Shown here: one piece after another, positions 37,117 to 45,394 of the stretch
Numbering within the stretch: the stretch's first letter is position 1
How the letters are laid out: each line of letters starts with the position of its first letter
Translations under genes and position numbers: made by a program
Assembly (NCBI RefSeq): GCF_048264025.1
Contig: NZ_JBLXDN010000004.1
Location: forward strand, 117,306 to 181,305
Source of the DNA: Nitrincola sp048264025
GTDB taxonomy: Bacteria > Pseudomonadota > Gammaproteobacteria > Pseudomonadales > Balneatricaceae
DNA length: 64,000 bases
Direction: 5' to 3'
The notes under the pieces: generated by a model
Told to the model about the DNA's origin: nothing
Seen by the model: the letters and a program-made list of their open reading frames with translations, nothing else
The model's database searches: none

Positions 37117-38658
37117 TCAGCGATTTAACTCCTGCAATAACGCAGAATCGAGATTGTATATGTCAGTATGATAATTCACCTGTCCTTGTGTATCGGCTTC
37201 AGCTGTCCAGTATCCTAGAATTATCGCTATAGGCACACGACTGTTTACGTTTCGGGTGTGTCCTGAATTTATCAAGCGATCAAACTGATTGGCCGCTTCA
37301 GTATGGGTTGATTGTAATAGCAAGGCCACCAGGTTCGTGGCATCTTCCACTCTGACACAGCCTGAACTGAAATAGCGTTGATTTCGGTCAAAAAGATGTT
37401 TATTGGGGGTGTCATGCAGGTAAATCGATTCACGATTGGGAAAGCGGATGACCACTTGACCCAGGGCATTATAAGGACCGGAAGACTGGCGTAACAAAAT
37501 CGGGCCTGGGTTACTCCAATCGATGCTTTCCGGATCAAGCCGATTGCCCTGATGATCCAGTACACTCAATCGATTGGATTCAAGATAAGTTGGATTAGCA
37601 CGTATTGCGGGTAGTTTATCCTTGCGATAAATAGTCGGCGGAATGGTCCAGGTTGGATTAAAGGTGAAATGGGTTATGTCACTGAGTATGAGTGGAGTTG
37701 GACGGTCAGATCGTCCAACCTGGGTACGTTTATCCAGAATCAATTGCCCTTCATTGTAAAAACGCAAGGTTGCTCCGGCTATATCAACAATCACCTGTGT
37801 TGCCTGCTGGACCCTATCAAGTCGACGCCAGCGCTCCAGATTTACCCGCAGCTGATCCAGTCGTTGCTGTGGTGTGCGATTCAAATAGCGCAATGTTTGC
37901 TGTCCAGCGATACCGTCAGCTTGTAGGCCTTCAGCTTGCTGAAAGGCTTTGACTGCGTCCTCTACCTCCGTATCGTAGAGCGCCGGTTCCAATTCTGGCA
38001 TGGCTAAAGCTAAATGCTTGCGTAACACCAGTACCCGCTCGTCGACCATGCCTGGTCGGAGGGAAGGGTGATCAGGATAAATTGGAGGCAAGGGTGTCTG
38101 CTCAGCTGTTTGTTTACGTAGTTGCTGATAGGCTTTGCGAAGATTTGTGTAAGCGAGAGTATCTGGGCGCGCCTGCTCGAAAGCCTGGTCAATATCGCTT
38201 AGACCTTCAATAGCTAAATTGATGATATAAGCCGGTAGGTCATCTGTCTGCTGGCGATAATTTAAATAGTTCTCTACTCGGCTTCCGTGGGTGCGTCCCA
38301 AGTGCAGATCCATCAGCGCATTAAGGTAAGTGGCAGATAAAACGGATTCATCTGGAACGGCGGGATAAAGCGATTCTGTATCAACAAGATGCAGTATTTG
38401 CTGTGCGACTAATGGAATGTCGTAATGTGCGAGTGTCAGGCCATCATCTTCCAGGGCCTGCAGATTGTAGTAGAGTCGTTCCAGCCGCTCAAGGTCTTGC
38501 CAGGGTGGCGCTTCAGCAGTAAGTCGCTCAAATTCAGACAACAGGTTGCGCCTCTCCATCGAGGTTGCGGCCAAAACATCAATCGCCATAAACACATGTA
38601 GACTGAAAAAAAACGTGAAATATACTGATGTTTTTTTATACAGATGTTTTCCTACCAT
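37117..38658 (-). CDS. L,D-transpeptidase of the YcbB/LdtD type
   Basis: Periplasmic enzyme of 513 residues that forms 3-3 cross-links in peptidoglycan. A hydrophobic N-terminus (YFTFFFSLHVFMAIDVLAA) serves as signal or anchor. A peptidoglycan-binding domain 1 lies near residues 205-265 (VEDAVKAFQQAEGLQADGIAGQQTLRYLN), followed by the YkuD catalytic domain with the His motif YLHDTP near residue 405 and the catalytic Cys in YFSSGCVRVEDA near residue 425. The order of domains and length (E. coli LdtD 615) fit the family. It is divergent from a second, smaller L,D-transpeptidase-like gene. Confidence 0.9.
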   Translation of the reverse strand: MVGKHLYKKTSVYFTFFFSLHVFMAIDVLAATSMERRNLLSEFERLTAEAPPWQDLERLERLYYNLQALEDDGLTLAHYDIPLVAQQILHLVDTESLYPAVPDESVLSATYLNALMDLHLGRTHGSRVENYLNYRQQTDDLPAYIINLAIEGLSDIDQAFEQARPDTLAYTNLRKAYQQLRKQTAEQTPLPPIYPDHPSLRPGMVDERVLVLRKHLALAMPELEPALYDTEVEDAVKAFQQAEGLQADGIAGQQTLRYLNRTPQQRLDQLRVNLERWRRLDRVQQATQVIVDIAGATLRFYNEGQLILDKRTQVGRSDRPTPLILSDITHFTFNPTWTIPPTIYRKDKLPAIRANPTYLESNRLSVLDHQGNRLDPESIDWSNPGPILLRQSSGPYNALGQVVIRFPNRESIYLHDTPNKHLFDRNQRYFSSGCVRVEDATNLVALLLQSTHTEAANQFDRLINSGHTRNVNSRVPIAIILGYWTAEADTQGQVNYHTDIYNLDSALLQELNR

Positions 38659-38779
38659 GATTTGCCTGCTAAACTCCGTCTATTTGATTTTTCAATACTT
38701 ATTTGAGTATAGACATATCGCCGCTCAGTAACAGCGATTTCGTGCGCCATGTCTAGGAGTTTTCTATGAGGAACAGTCT

Positions 38780-39505
38780 ATGAAGCGTTATCCCACCGGT
38801 TTTATCGGCTTGGTTGCCGTCGCGTTACTCACGCTCACTTCACCGCTTCACGCCCAGCTTCTTCCTGCAAATTTATCTGATAGGCTCCTTGCCCAGGCTC
38901 CCGACCTCAATCCGCAGGTATTGAACAAAGCTTTGGCTGCGATGCAGTGTGCTACCAGTAATGGCCTCGAAGGTGCTGAGCGTCTGGCGGTGATTGATTT
39001 TTCCTTACCTTCTTCAGAGAAGCGTTTGTGGATCTTTGACCTCAATGAGCAGCGCTTGTTACTGGAAGATCTGGTAGCGCATGGTAATCGCTCCGGAGAC
39101 AATTTCGCCACGGATTTTTCAAATACAGTCGGTAGCCATCAGTCCAGTCTGGGATTGTTCCGCACACAAGAGAGTTATGTAGGCCGTCATGGCTATTCAC
39201 TACGAATGGATGGCCTGGAACCAGGTGTTAACGACAAAGCGCGCGAGCGAGCTATTGTGATTCATGCAGCAGACTATGTTGATCCCAGCTGGGTAGATCG
39301 GCAGGGGCGTATTGGTCGCAGCCAGGGCTGTCCTGCCGTGCGTCAGGATGTAGTTGAGCTAGTGGTTGATAACCTCAAGGGTGGCCAGCTGCTGTTTACC
39401 TACTATCCGGATCAGGAGTGGCTTAATTCATCAGCGTTTCTGAATTGTCAGCCGCAGCGGGTTGCTTCTTACGTAGCGCCTTTTGGTAACCGTAGTGGCA
39501 GTTAA
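38780..39505 (+). CDS. Murein L,D-transpeptidase catalytic-domain family protein
   Basis: Secreted protein of 241 residues with signal peptide cleaved after SPLHA. It belongs to the YkuD_2 type: it has the segment SSLGLFRTQESYVGRHGYSLRMDGLEPGVNDKARERAIVIHAADYV with the catalytic-region His, then GRIGRSQGCPAVRQDVVELVVD with the catalytic Cys near residue 193. Function as an L,D-transpeptidase or carboxypeptidase is inferred from the family. It diverges from the LdtD-like gene across 121 bases, so the two may share control. A second short ATG context (38761-38779) provides AGGA upstream of the start. Confidence 0.85.
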   Translation: MKRYPTGFIGLVAVALLTLTSPLHAQLLPANLSDRLLAQAPDLNPQVLNKALAAMQCATSNGLEGAERLAVIDFSLPSSEKRLWIFDLNEQRLLLEDLVAHGNRSGDNFATDFSNTVGSHQSSLGLFRTQESYVGRHGYSLRMDGLEPGVNDKARERAIVIHAADYVDPSWVDRQGRIGRSQGCPAVRQDVVELVVDNLKGGQLLFTYYPDQEWLNSSAFLNCQPQRVASYVAPFGNRSGS

Positions 39506-39506
39506 T

Positions 39507-39533
39507 TAAAGATTTTTACCTAAAGGCCGATGA
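39507..39533 (+). promoter_or_regulatory. Flagellar sigma-28 (FliA) promoter
   Basis: TAAAGATT at 39507-39514, an 11-base spacer, and GCCGATGA at 39526-39533. The consensus is TAAAGTTT-N11-GCCGATAA, so the spacing is exact and 13 of 16 bases agree. It begins two bases after the preceding stop codon and lies 126 bases upstream of a small YjfB-like gene. The predicted start near 39540 gives a leader that contains the hairpin at 39544-39578. Confidence 0.75.
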
Positions 39534-39543
39534 CCTTAATAAC

Positions 39544-39578
39544 AGCCGTTAATCATGCTATTATCCTGGTTAACGGCT
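39544..39578 (+). promoter_or_regulatory. Leader hairpin upstream of the YjfB-like gene
   Basis: Perfect 9-bp arms AGCCGTTAA (39544-39552) and TTAACGGCT (39570-39578) with a 17-base loop. There is no T-run, so it is not a terminator; it would lie at the very 5' end of a sigma-28 transcript. A DNA operator is an alternative reading. Confidence 0.55.
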
Positions 39579-39659
39579 AAGTTGAAAGCTTAGATAGGTT
39601 GCCAGATAGGTTTCCTTAAACAGTTTTCAGCTGATTTAATCAGGTTCACAGGAGGCCAT

Positions 39660-39857
39660 GTGAATATAGCAGCAACTGGTACAGCATTGAGTGCATTAAG
39701 CTTTCACACAGAGCATGCCGCAAAAATGAATAAAGTTGTGTTGGATCAGATTGAAACACAGGGTGAGATGATTCTTAACCTGATTCCTGATAATCCGGCC
39801 GGCGTTAAAACCGACCCCACCAGTGCGGTAGGGCAGATTATCGATGTTCAGGTCTGA
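39660..39857 (+). CDS. Small YjfB-like putative motility protein (65 aa)
   Basis: Protein of 65 residues beginning MNIAATGTALSALSFHTEHA, continuing with KMNKVVLDQIETQGEMILNLI and ending GQIIDVQV. The N-terminal Ala/Ser-rich helix, central helix ending in a hydrophobic LIP/MM segment, and terminal G-x-x-I-D-V match the YjfB putative motility family. A perfect GGAGG four bases before the GTG at 39660 decides the start; an out-of-frame ATG directly before it is followed at once by a stop. The near-consensus sigma-28 promoter upstream is independent support for a flagellar link. Its 3' end overlaps the next gene by 14 bases. Confidence 0.75.
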   Translation: MNIAATGTALSALSFHTEHAAKMNKVVLDQIETQGEMILNLIPDNPAGVKTDPTSAVGQIIDVQV

Positions 39858-40602
39858 TACCTGGAATTTTCTGTTTGGTTCAAAAGAAAAGCACCTGCCA
39901 GACACCGGTGCTTTTTCTATTGCGGCAATTGACAATCTGGTGGTTGAGCGTAAAGCAATCAAGCACCTCTATCTACGTATCGAACAGCCTGGTGGACGCG
40001 TCAGGGTGTCGGCACCCAAGCGAATGAGTGATGCTGACATAGCCCGTTTTTTGCAGAGTAAGCAGCAATGGATTGTCCGTAAGCGTTCTCAGCTACAACA
40101 AAAATCCCAACTTTCTGGTTCGGATATTAGTGCCACCGAAGTGTTGCTCTGGGGGCAGCGCTATCCCTTGGTATTACATCCACACAGTGGCCGGGCGAGG
40201 GTGGTGTTTGATCAGGAGAAGGTTGTTGTTTTTGGTGGGCTAGATAGCAGTCCCGAGCAGTTACAGAAGCTGCTGGCTAACTGGTTACGTCAACAGTTGC
40301 AGCAGCGCCTGGAAGAGCGGGTGCCTTATTGGGAAGTCGTGAGTGGTACGCGTGCCAATGAGGTGCGTATCAAGCGGATGAAGACACGCTGGGGCACCTG
40401 TAATATTCGTGCGGCGCGCATCTGGGTGAATGCCGAACTGGTAAAATTACCGCCAGTCTGTCTGGACTATATTATTTTGCATGAGTTGGTGCATTTGCTG
40501 GAACGCCTGCATAACCGGCGCTTTCATGCGCTGGTGGAGCAATTTATGCCGGATTGGCGCAGTACTGACACCCTGTTAAATCGCTATTTGTTACCGCGTT
40601 AA
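39844..40602 (+). CDS. YgjP-like M48-type metallohydrolase (DUF45)
   Basis: Protein of 252 residues. The C-terminal half has the YgjP/WLM metal site: RWGTCNIRAARIWVNAELVKLPPVCLDYIILHELVHLLERLHNRRFHALVE-type sequence, with HELVH as the zinc motif near residue 214 and a third His in HNRRFH. YgjP proteins have been proposed to act as proteases or nucleotide hydrolases; the substrate is uncertain. The ATG at 39844 lies inside the preceding gene in another frame. It converges on ybiT with 56 bases between. Confidence 0.85.
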   Translation: MFRSDTWNFLFGSKEKHLPDTGAFSIAAIDNLVVERKAIKHLYLRIEQPGGRVRVSAPKRMSDADIARFLQSKQQWIVRKRSQLQQKSQLSGSDISATEVLLWGQRYPLVLHPHSGRARVVFDQEKVVVFGGLDSSPEQLQKLLANWLRQQLQQRLEERVPYWEVVSGTRANEVRIKRMKTRWGTCNIRAARIWVNAELVKLPPVCLDYIILHELVHLLERLHNRRFHALVEQFMPDWRSTDTLLNRYLLPR

Positions 40603-40658
40603 CCGGATGTCAGCAGCTTCTACTTACGCTACTTTTCTAAACTATTCTTCTATATTTT

Positions 40659-42245
40659 TTATACGACACCCTGGCTGCGCAGGTAGTCGTCATAACTGCC
40701 GCTGAAGTCAGTTATGCCTGTAGCACTTAGCTCAACGATACGCGTAGCCAGTGACGACACAAATTCTCGGTCGTGGCTGACAAAGATTAGCGTGCCTGGA
40801 TAGTTTTCCAGTGCCAGGTTAAGTGCTTCAATAGACTCCATATCCAAATGGTTGGTTGGCTCATCCATCAGCATGACATTGGGCTTGATTAGTGTCAGTT
40901 TGCCAAACAGCATGCGCCCTTGTTCGCCACCGGAAATCACTTTGACCGACTTATTGATTTCGTCACCCGAAAATAGCATGCGTCCGAGTGCACTGCGAAT
41001 CACCTGCTCACCGCCCTGGGTCCACTGAGACATCCATTCCATGAGCGTGGCTGGGTTGGCAAAGTCATCCGAATGATCCTGAGCAAAGTAGCCGACTTCA
41101 GCGCTGTCCGTCCATTTAACCTCGCCAGAGTCAGGCTTCATGTTGCCAGCCATACACTGCAGCAGGGTGGTTTTACCTATACCATTGGGGCCGATGATAG
41201 CGACACGCTCACCCGCTTCAATCTGAAGATTAAGCTTCTTAAACAGTGGGATACCATCGAAACCTTTAGTCAATTCTTTCAAGGTAACAGCTTGGCGGTG
41301 CAGTTTTTTCTGTTGATCAAAACGAATAAAGGGGCTCACGCGGCTGGAAGGTTTCACTTCAGCTAGCTGAATTTTATCTATCTGTTTTGCGCGTGAGGTG
41401 GCTTGTTTGGCTTTAGATGCGTTAGCCGAAAAGCGGCTGACGAAGGTTTGCAGTTCAGCAATCTGGGCTTTTTTCTTGGCGTTGTCAGACAGTAGTCGTT
41501 CGCGTGCCTGGGTGGCAGCAGTCATGTATTCGTCATAATTGCCAGGGAATAGGCGCAACTCGCCATAGTCCAGATCGGCCATGTGGGTACAGACCTGATT
41601 AAGGAAATGACGGTCATGGGAGATGATGATCATGGTGCTGTTACGTGACACCAGAATGTTTTCCAACCAGCGAATAGTATTAATATCCAAGTGGTTAGTC
41701 GGTTCGTCTAAAAGTAATACATCCGGATCAGAAAACAGCGCTTGCGCCAGTAGTACGCGAAGCTTCCAGCCTGGGGCTAATGCGCTCATCGGGCCAAAGT
41801 GCTGCTCAATCGGAATATCCAGACCTAGCAGTAGTTCACCCGCACGTGCTTCAGCGGTGTAACCGTCCAGTTCAGCAAACTGCACTTCCAGATCAGCAAC
41901 TGCCATGCCGTCAGCTTCAGACATGTCGGCAAGACTATAGATGCGATCACGCTCAGCCTTGATCTTCCACAGCTCGGTATGCCCCATGATTACTGTATCA
42001 ATGACACTGCAATCTTCATAGGCAAATTGATCCTGGCGTAGCTTACCCAGGCGCACATGCGCATCCAGCATCACCTGGCCGCCGCTGGGTTCCAGATCAC
42101 CGCCAAGAATCTTCATAAAGGTGGATTTTCCGCAGCCGTTAGCGCCAATCAGACCATAGCGATTGCCCTGAGCAAATTTCACGGAGACATTTTCAAATAG
42201 CGGTTTGGCACCAAACTGCATGGTAATATTAGCGGTGGAGATCAA
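40659..42245 (-). CDS. ybiT: ABC-F translation factor YbiT
   Basis: Soluble protein of 528 residues with two ABC ATPase domains and no membrane segments. First domain: Walker A GANGCGKST near residue 34, signature-like MSALAPGWKLRVLLAQALF, Walker B DVLLLDEPTNHLD. Second domain: GPNGIGKTT near residue 350, signature ISGGEQGRMLFGKLTL, DEPTNHLD. The inter-domain linker is rich in Lys/Arg (ANASKAKQATSRAKQ). ABC-F proteins bind the ribosomal E site and adjust translation. Length and the APGWKLRVLLAQALF wording identify the YbiT branch rather than EttA or Uup. Confidence 0.92.
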   Translation of the reverse strand: MISTANITMQFGAKPLFENVSVKFAQGNRYGLIGANGCGKSTFMKILGGDLEPSGGQVMLDAHVRLGKLRQDQFAYEDCSVIDTVIMGHTELWKIKAERDRIYSLADMSEADGMAVADLEVQFAELDGYTAEARAGELLLGLDIPIEQHFGPMSALAPGWKLRVLLAQALFSDPDVLLLDEPTNHLDINTIRWLENILVSRNSTMIIISHDRHFLNQVCTHMADLDYGELRLFPGNYDEYMTAATQARERLLSDNAKKKAQIAELQTFVSRFSANASKAKQATSRAKQIDKIQLAEVKPSSRVSPFIRFDQQKKLHRQAVTLKELTKGFDGIPLFKKLNLQIEAGERVAIIGPNGIGKTTLLQCMAGNMKPDSGEVKWTDSAEVGYFAQDHSDDFANPATLMEWMSQWTQGGEQVIRSALGRMLFSGDEINKSVKVISGGEQGRMLFGKLTLIKPNVMLMDEPTNHLDMESIEALNLALENYPGTLIFVSHDREFVSSLATRIVELSATGITDFSGSYDDYLRSQGVV

Positions 42246-42362
42246 AGGCAGGCCTATCAGACTGAGTGCGAATATGTCGCAGGAACGAAAAGGCGACTAG
42301 TATACAGGCCTGCAAAACCAGCGCACAGGGGGTCTGCCGGTTATTTTTTAACGTCCCCGTTA

Positions 42363-43718
42363 TTAACGCCCAAACAGTGAGCCGCGCCCAGCCTTATCCT
42401 TTGCCGATGGCTCGGCCTTGTCGTGAGATGGAGTGGGGCGAACTGCTTTTCCGGTTGGCTGTTTGGCTGGGGTCGCTCTTACGGCTTTTTTTGAGGACGC
42501 CGAGTGTTTGCCTGACTTACCAGTCCCAGCTTTGCTCGGCTTATCAGTCTGAGCGCTGGCTTTGCGGCCCTGCTGCAGCTTGCCCTGCGAAATCATTGGC
42601 ACGGCTTCTAGTGCAATCAGCTTGCCGATCAAGCTGGAAATGGCATCCAGGTAGCGGCGCTCATCGGGTGCCACCAAGGAAAGAGCGAGTCCTGATTTGC
42701 CGGCACGTCCGGTGCGCCCAATGCGATGTATGTAGGCTTCTGGCTGGTTGGGCAGGTCATAATTAACTACTTGTGGCAGCGAGGCAATATCCAGCCCTCG
42801 CGCTGCTACATCTGTGGCCACCAGGACGCGCACCTCGTTCTGGGTAAATGCAGCCAGGGCGGCATTGCGCTCCCGTTGCAATTTTTCACCGTGAATTGCC
42901 ACCGCAGAGATCTTCTCCTGATTCAAATAGGCTGCCACCAGGTCGGCTCGTTTGCGGGTACGGGTGAATACCAGGGTTTGTGACCAGTTACAGCCAGCAA
43001 TCAGGTAGCTGAGTACATCGGATTTGTCCTGATTATCTACTGCAAAAGCGCGCTGCTGGACAGACTTTGCCGCACTATTACGTTCCGTGGTGCTGATATG
43101 TACAGGCGACTGCAGTAGCGCTTCACTCAATGCATCTACAGAGGCATCCAGGGTGGCAGAAAACAGCAGGGTTTGGCGCTGCCTGGGCATGTAAGACATT
43201 AGTTGGCGAATGGCATCAATAAAGCCAAGATCAAGCATTCGATCAGCTTCATCCAGCACTAGTATCTCTAGCTGTGCCAGTGATAACTTGCCCTGTTTAA
43301 GCATGTCCAGGAGTCGCCCAGGCGTAGCGACCAGTATGTCGGCACCACATTTCATTTTACGCAGTTGATTGTCAAAGCGAACACCGCCATAAATAGAGAT
43401 TACCCGCATACCCAGATGCTCACCATAGGCCAGGGTTTTATCGCCCACCTGAATGGCCAGCTCGCGTGTCGGCGTCAGTACCAGTCCACGAATGGCATGA
43501 TAACCCTCGGTAATCACCGGTTGTTTCAGGCGTTCAATCATGGGCAGGGCAAAGGCAGCGGTTTTACCTGTGCCGGTTTGAGCCTCGGCGACCAGATCCT
43601 TTCCAGATAAAATCAGCGGGATAGCCTGCATCTGAATCGGGGTGGCTGAGGTATAGCCCATCTGCGTCAGCGTGAACTGCAGCTCCGGACAAAGGTTAAG
43701 CTCTGAGAATTGTGACAT
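42363..43718 (-). CDS. DEAD-box RNA helicase, RhlE-like
   Basis: ATP-dependent RNA helicase of 451 residues. Visible motifs: Q motif (F-x-x-L...GYTSATPIQMQAIP), motif I AQTGTGKT, Ia PTRELA, II DEAD in LDEADRMLDLGF, III SAT, IV-VI including VATDVAARGLDI and HRIGRTGRAG. After about residue 375 comes a basic, Lys/Ala/Ser/Pro-rich unstructured tail, common in RhlE and SrmB relatives and used for RNA binding. It is likely involved in ribosome assembly or cold-adapted RNA turnover. RhlE versus RhlB-like naming is not certain. Confidence 0.88.
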   Translation of the reverse strand: MSQFSELNLCPELQFTLTQMGYTSATPIQMQAIPLILSGKDLVAEAQTGTGKTAAFALPMIERLKQPVITEGYHAIRGLVLTPTRELAIQVGDKTLAYGEHLGMRVISIYGGVRFDNQLRKMKCGADILVATPGRLLDMLKQGKLSLAQLEILVLDEADRMLDLGFIDAIRQLMSYMPRQRQTLLFSATLDASVDALSEALLQSPVHISTTERNSAAKSVQQRAFAVDNQDKSDVLSYLIAGCNWSQTLVFTRTRKRADLVAAYLNQEKISAVAIHGEKLQRERNAALAAFTQNEVRVLVATDVAARGLDIASLPQVVNYDLPNQPEAYIHRIGRTGRAGKSGLALSLVAPDERRYLDAISSLIGKLIALEAVPMISQGKLQQGRKASAQTDKPSKAGTGKSGKHSASSKKAVRATPAKQPTGKAVRPTPSHDKAEPSAKDKAGRGSLFGR

Positions 43719-43820
43719 GCGATGCTCTAAAACGAAGTTATTCGTGCGCTAGAATACAGTATTCAGTGGCAAAAGGTTATGGGTTGGCAGTCCTTTCTGA
43801 CCCACTCTGAATAGCAACTG

Positions 43821-44756
43821 CTACCTTACTATGCAATTGCGACCTTGCTGCTTGGATTGATACAGGCGACGATCAACCGCTTCTATAAAATCACTTGCCT
43901 GGTCGGTACGCGCCGGTGTGTGGGTGCCAACGCCGATACTGATTGTCAGAACCGAACTAGCATCAGAAGCAGGGTGGGGAATCTGCTGCTTAAATATCAG
44001 TTTACGGCAGCGCTCAGCAACCTTTGCTGCTGCATCATTATCTGTTTTCGGTAGTAGCATGACAAACTCTTCGCCCCCGAATCTAGCAAGAAAATCACCC
44101 GAACGTAACGCCGCTGAGTTCAGGGTTTGGGCTACTTTCTTAAGGCAAGAATCCCCTTTAACATGGCCATATATATCATTGTATTGTTTAAAAAAATCTA
44201 TATCTATCATAATCAAAGACAAGGGTTGTTGATGACGCTGAGCATCACTCCATTCAGCTTCGAGACGCTCATCAAACATGCGTCGATTGGCAATACCGGT
44301 GAGCGCATCCTTGAAGGACAGCTCCTGCAGCTGTTGCTGCAACTGCAGCAACTCTTGCTCATTCTTTTTACGCTCAGTGATGTCGAACATAAATCCTATC
44401 AGTGACTCCACTTGCCCGTCGCTGTTGCGCACCACGTGGACCACATCGCGAATCCAGATGTATTCGCCTTCGGGTGTGAGGGCGCGATAGTCAGCTTCAT
44501 GATCGGCGCCTGCCTTGGATTGTGCTACGCAAAAATTTACCACACGCTCACGATCGTCGGGATGCATACGCTCAGCCCAATCATTAATGCCCACCCAGCT
44601 GTCTTGTTTCCAGCCTAGAAGCTCTTCAATTTGCGGGCCAATGTAGACGAAGGTCAGTGTTTCCCAGTCAATTTTCCAGGGAATGGCTCTGGTGGATTCC
44701 AGCAGGGTTTTATAGAGGCTATCACCCTGAGTTAAGTCATCTAAGTGCGTTGGCAT
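43821..44756 (-). CDS. PAS-GGDEF diguanylate cyclase
   Basis: Cytoplasmic signalling protein of 311 residues without membrane segments. Residues 15-135 form a PAS/PAC sensor (WKIDWETLTFVYIGPQIEELLGW, then YRALTPEGEYIWIRDVVHVVRNSDGQVESLIGFMFDITERK). A short coiled coil joins it to the GGDEF domain (DALTGIANRRMFDERL ... ARFGGEEFVMLLPKTD). The active-site motif GGEEF is intact, so it should make c-di-GMP. No RxxD inhibitory site was recognised five residues before the motif. The PAS ligand is not known. It diverges from the ArsR gene. Confidence 0.92.
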   Translation of the reverse strand: MPTHLDDLTQGDSLYKTLLESTRAIPWKIDWETLTFVYIGPQIEELLGWKQDSWVGINDWAERMHPDDRERVVNFCVAQSKAGADHEADYRALTPEGEYIWIRDVVHVVRNSDGQVESLIGFMFDITERKKNEQELLQLQQQLQELSFKDALTGIANRRMFDERLEAEWSDAQRHQQPLSLIMIDIDFFKQYNDIYGHVKGDSCLKKVAQTLNSAALRSGDFLARFGGEEFVMLLPKTDNDAAAKVAERCRKLIFKQQIPHPASDASSVLTISIGVGTHTPARTDQASDFIEAVDRRLYQSKQQGRNCIVR

Positions 44757-44998
44757 TTTTAAGGTCCATGGGCTTTTGCAGAATTAATCATAGACCCGGA
44801 AGAGAAGGGCGTAAACCCTTTGGTAATCATGCCATTTTATCAGCCGATCATGGGGGATGAGTTTAGTGCAAGATATTAATACACGATACATATTATGTAC
44901 TAAATAGTACATTTGTGTGCTTGTGTATCTATCTCTCGGGTAGTTAAAAACACCAGTAAATAACCGGATGGTATTAAGCCTTTTTATTGCTTGCTTGC

Positions 44999-45041
44999 AT
45001 ATCGTGAAAATACGATATATATTTCGTTATATCGCGATATA
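44999..45041 (+). promoter_or_regulatory. Paired palindromic operators ahead of the ArsR-type gene
   Basis: ATATCGT (44999-45005) and ACGATAT (45012-45018) are inverted with a six-base gap, and TATATCGCGATATA (45028-45041) is a perfect 14-bp palindrome. Both share the half-site ATATCG. They lie within 20-60 bases of the regulator start, a typical place for ArsR-family autoregulation. The wider gap 44757-45046 is AT-rich and contains no other feature that I can support. Confidence 0.7.
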
Positions 45042-45058
45042 TAGAAATGAGAGTGCCC

Positions 45059-45367
45059 ATGTCTGAGCAAGTTGATATAGATGCCATCGTCAAAGCCCTT
45101 AGCCACCCACAGCGGCGGCAAATACTGGCTTGGCTAAAGGAACCTGAGCGCTGGTTTTCTGATCAGCTCTCATCACTGGATAACGGCGTCTGTGCCGGGA
45201 TGATTGATCGCAAGACCGGATCTTCCCAGTCAACCACTTCAGCGCACCTGGCAAACTTGCAACGGGCTAACTTAGTCACGACTCAGCGCATTGGCCAGTG
45301 GATCTACTATCGACGTAACGAAGCTGTAATCGATGCATTTGTGCACTACATCAGTCGTTCCCTGTAA
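45059..45367 (+). CDS. ArsR-family transcriptional regulator
   Basis: Winged-helix protein of 102 residues. Start of domain: DAIVKALSHPQRRQILAWLKEPE; recognition region: SSQSTTSAHLANLQRANLVTTQRIGQWIYYRRNE. It contains one Cys (NGVCAGMID, near residue 45) and none of the CxC/CVC metal-binding patterns of ArsR or SmtB, so metal sensing is unlikely; a redox or electrophile sensor through this Cys is possible. The ATG at 45059 has GAGAG five bases upstream; ATG 45047 is the alternative. It precedes an old yellow enzyme gene by 27 bases, its most likely target. Confidence 0.88.
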   Translation: MSEQVDIDAIVKALSHPQRRQILAWLKEPERWFSDQLSSLDNGVCAGMIDRKTGSSQSTTSAHLANLQRANLVTTQRIGQWIYYRRNEAVIDAFVHYISRSL

Positions 45368-45394
45368 CATTTAATAACCAGCAAGGGTTTATGT

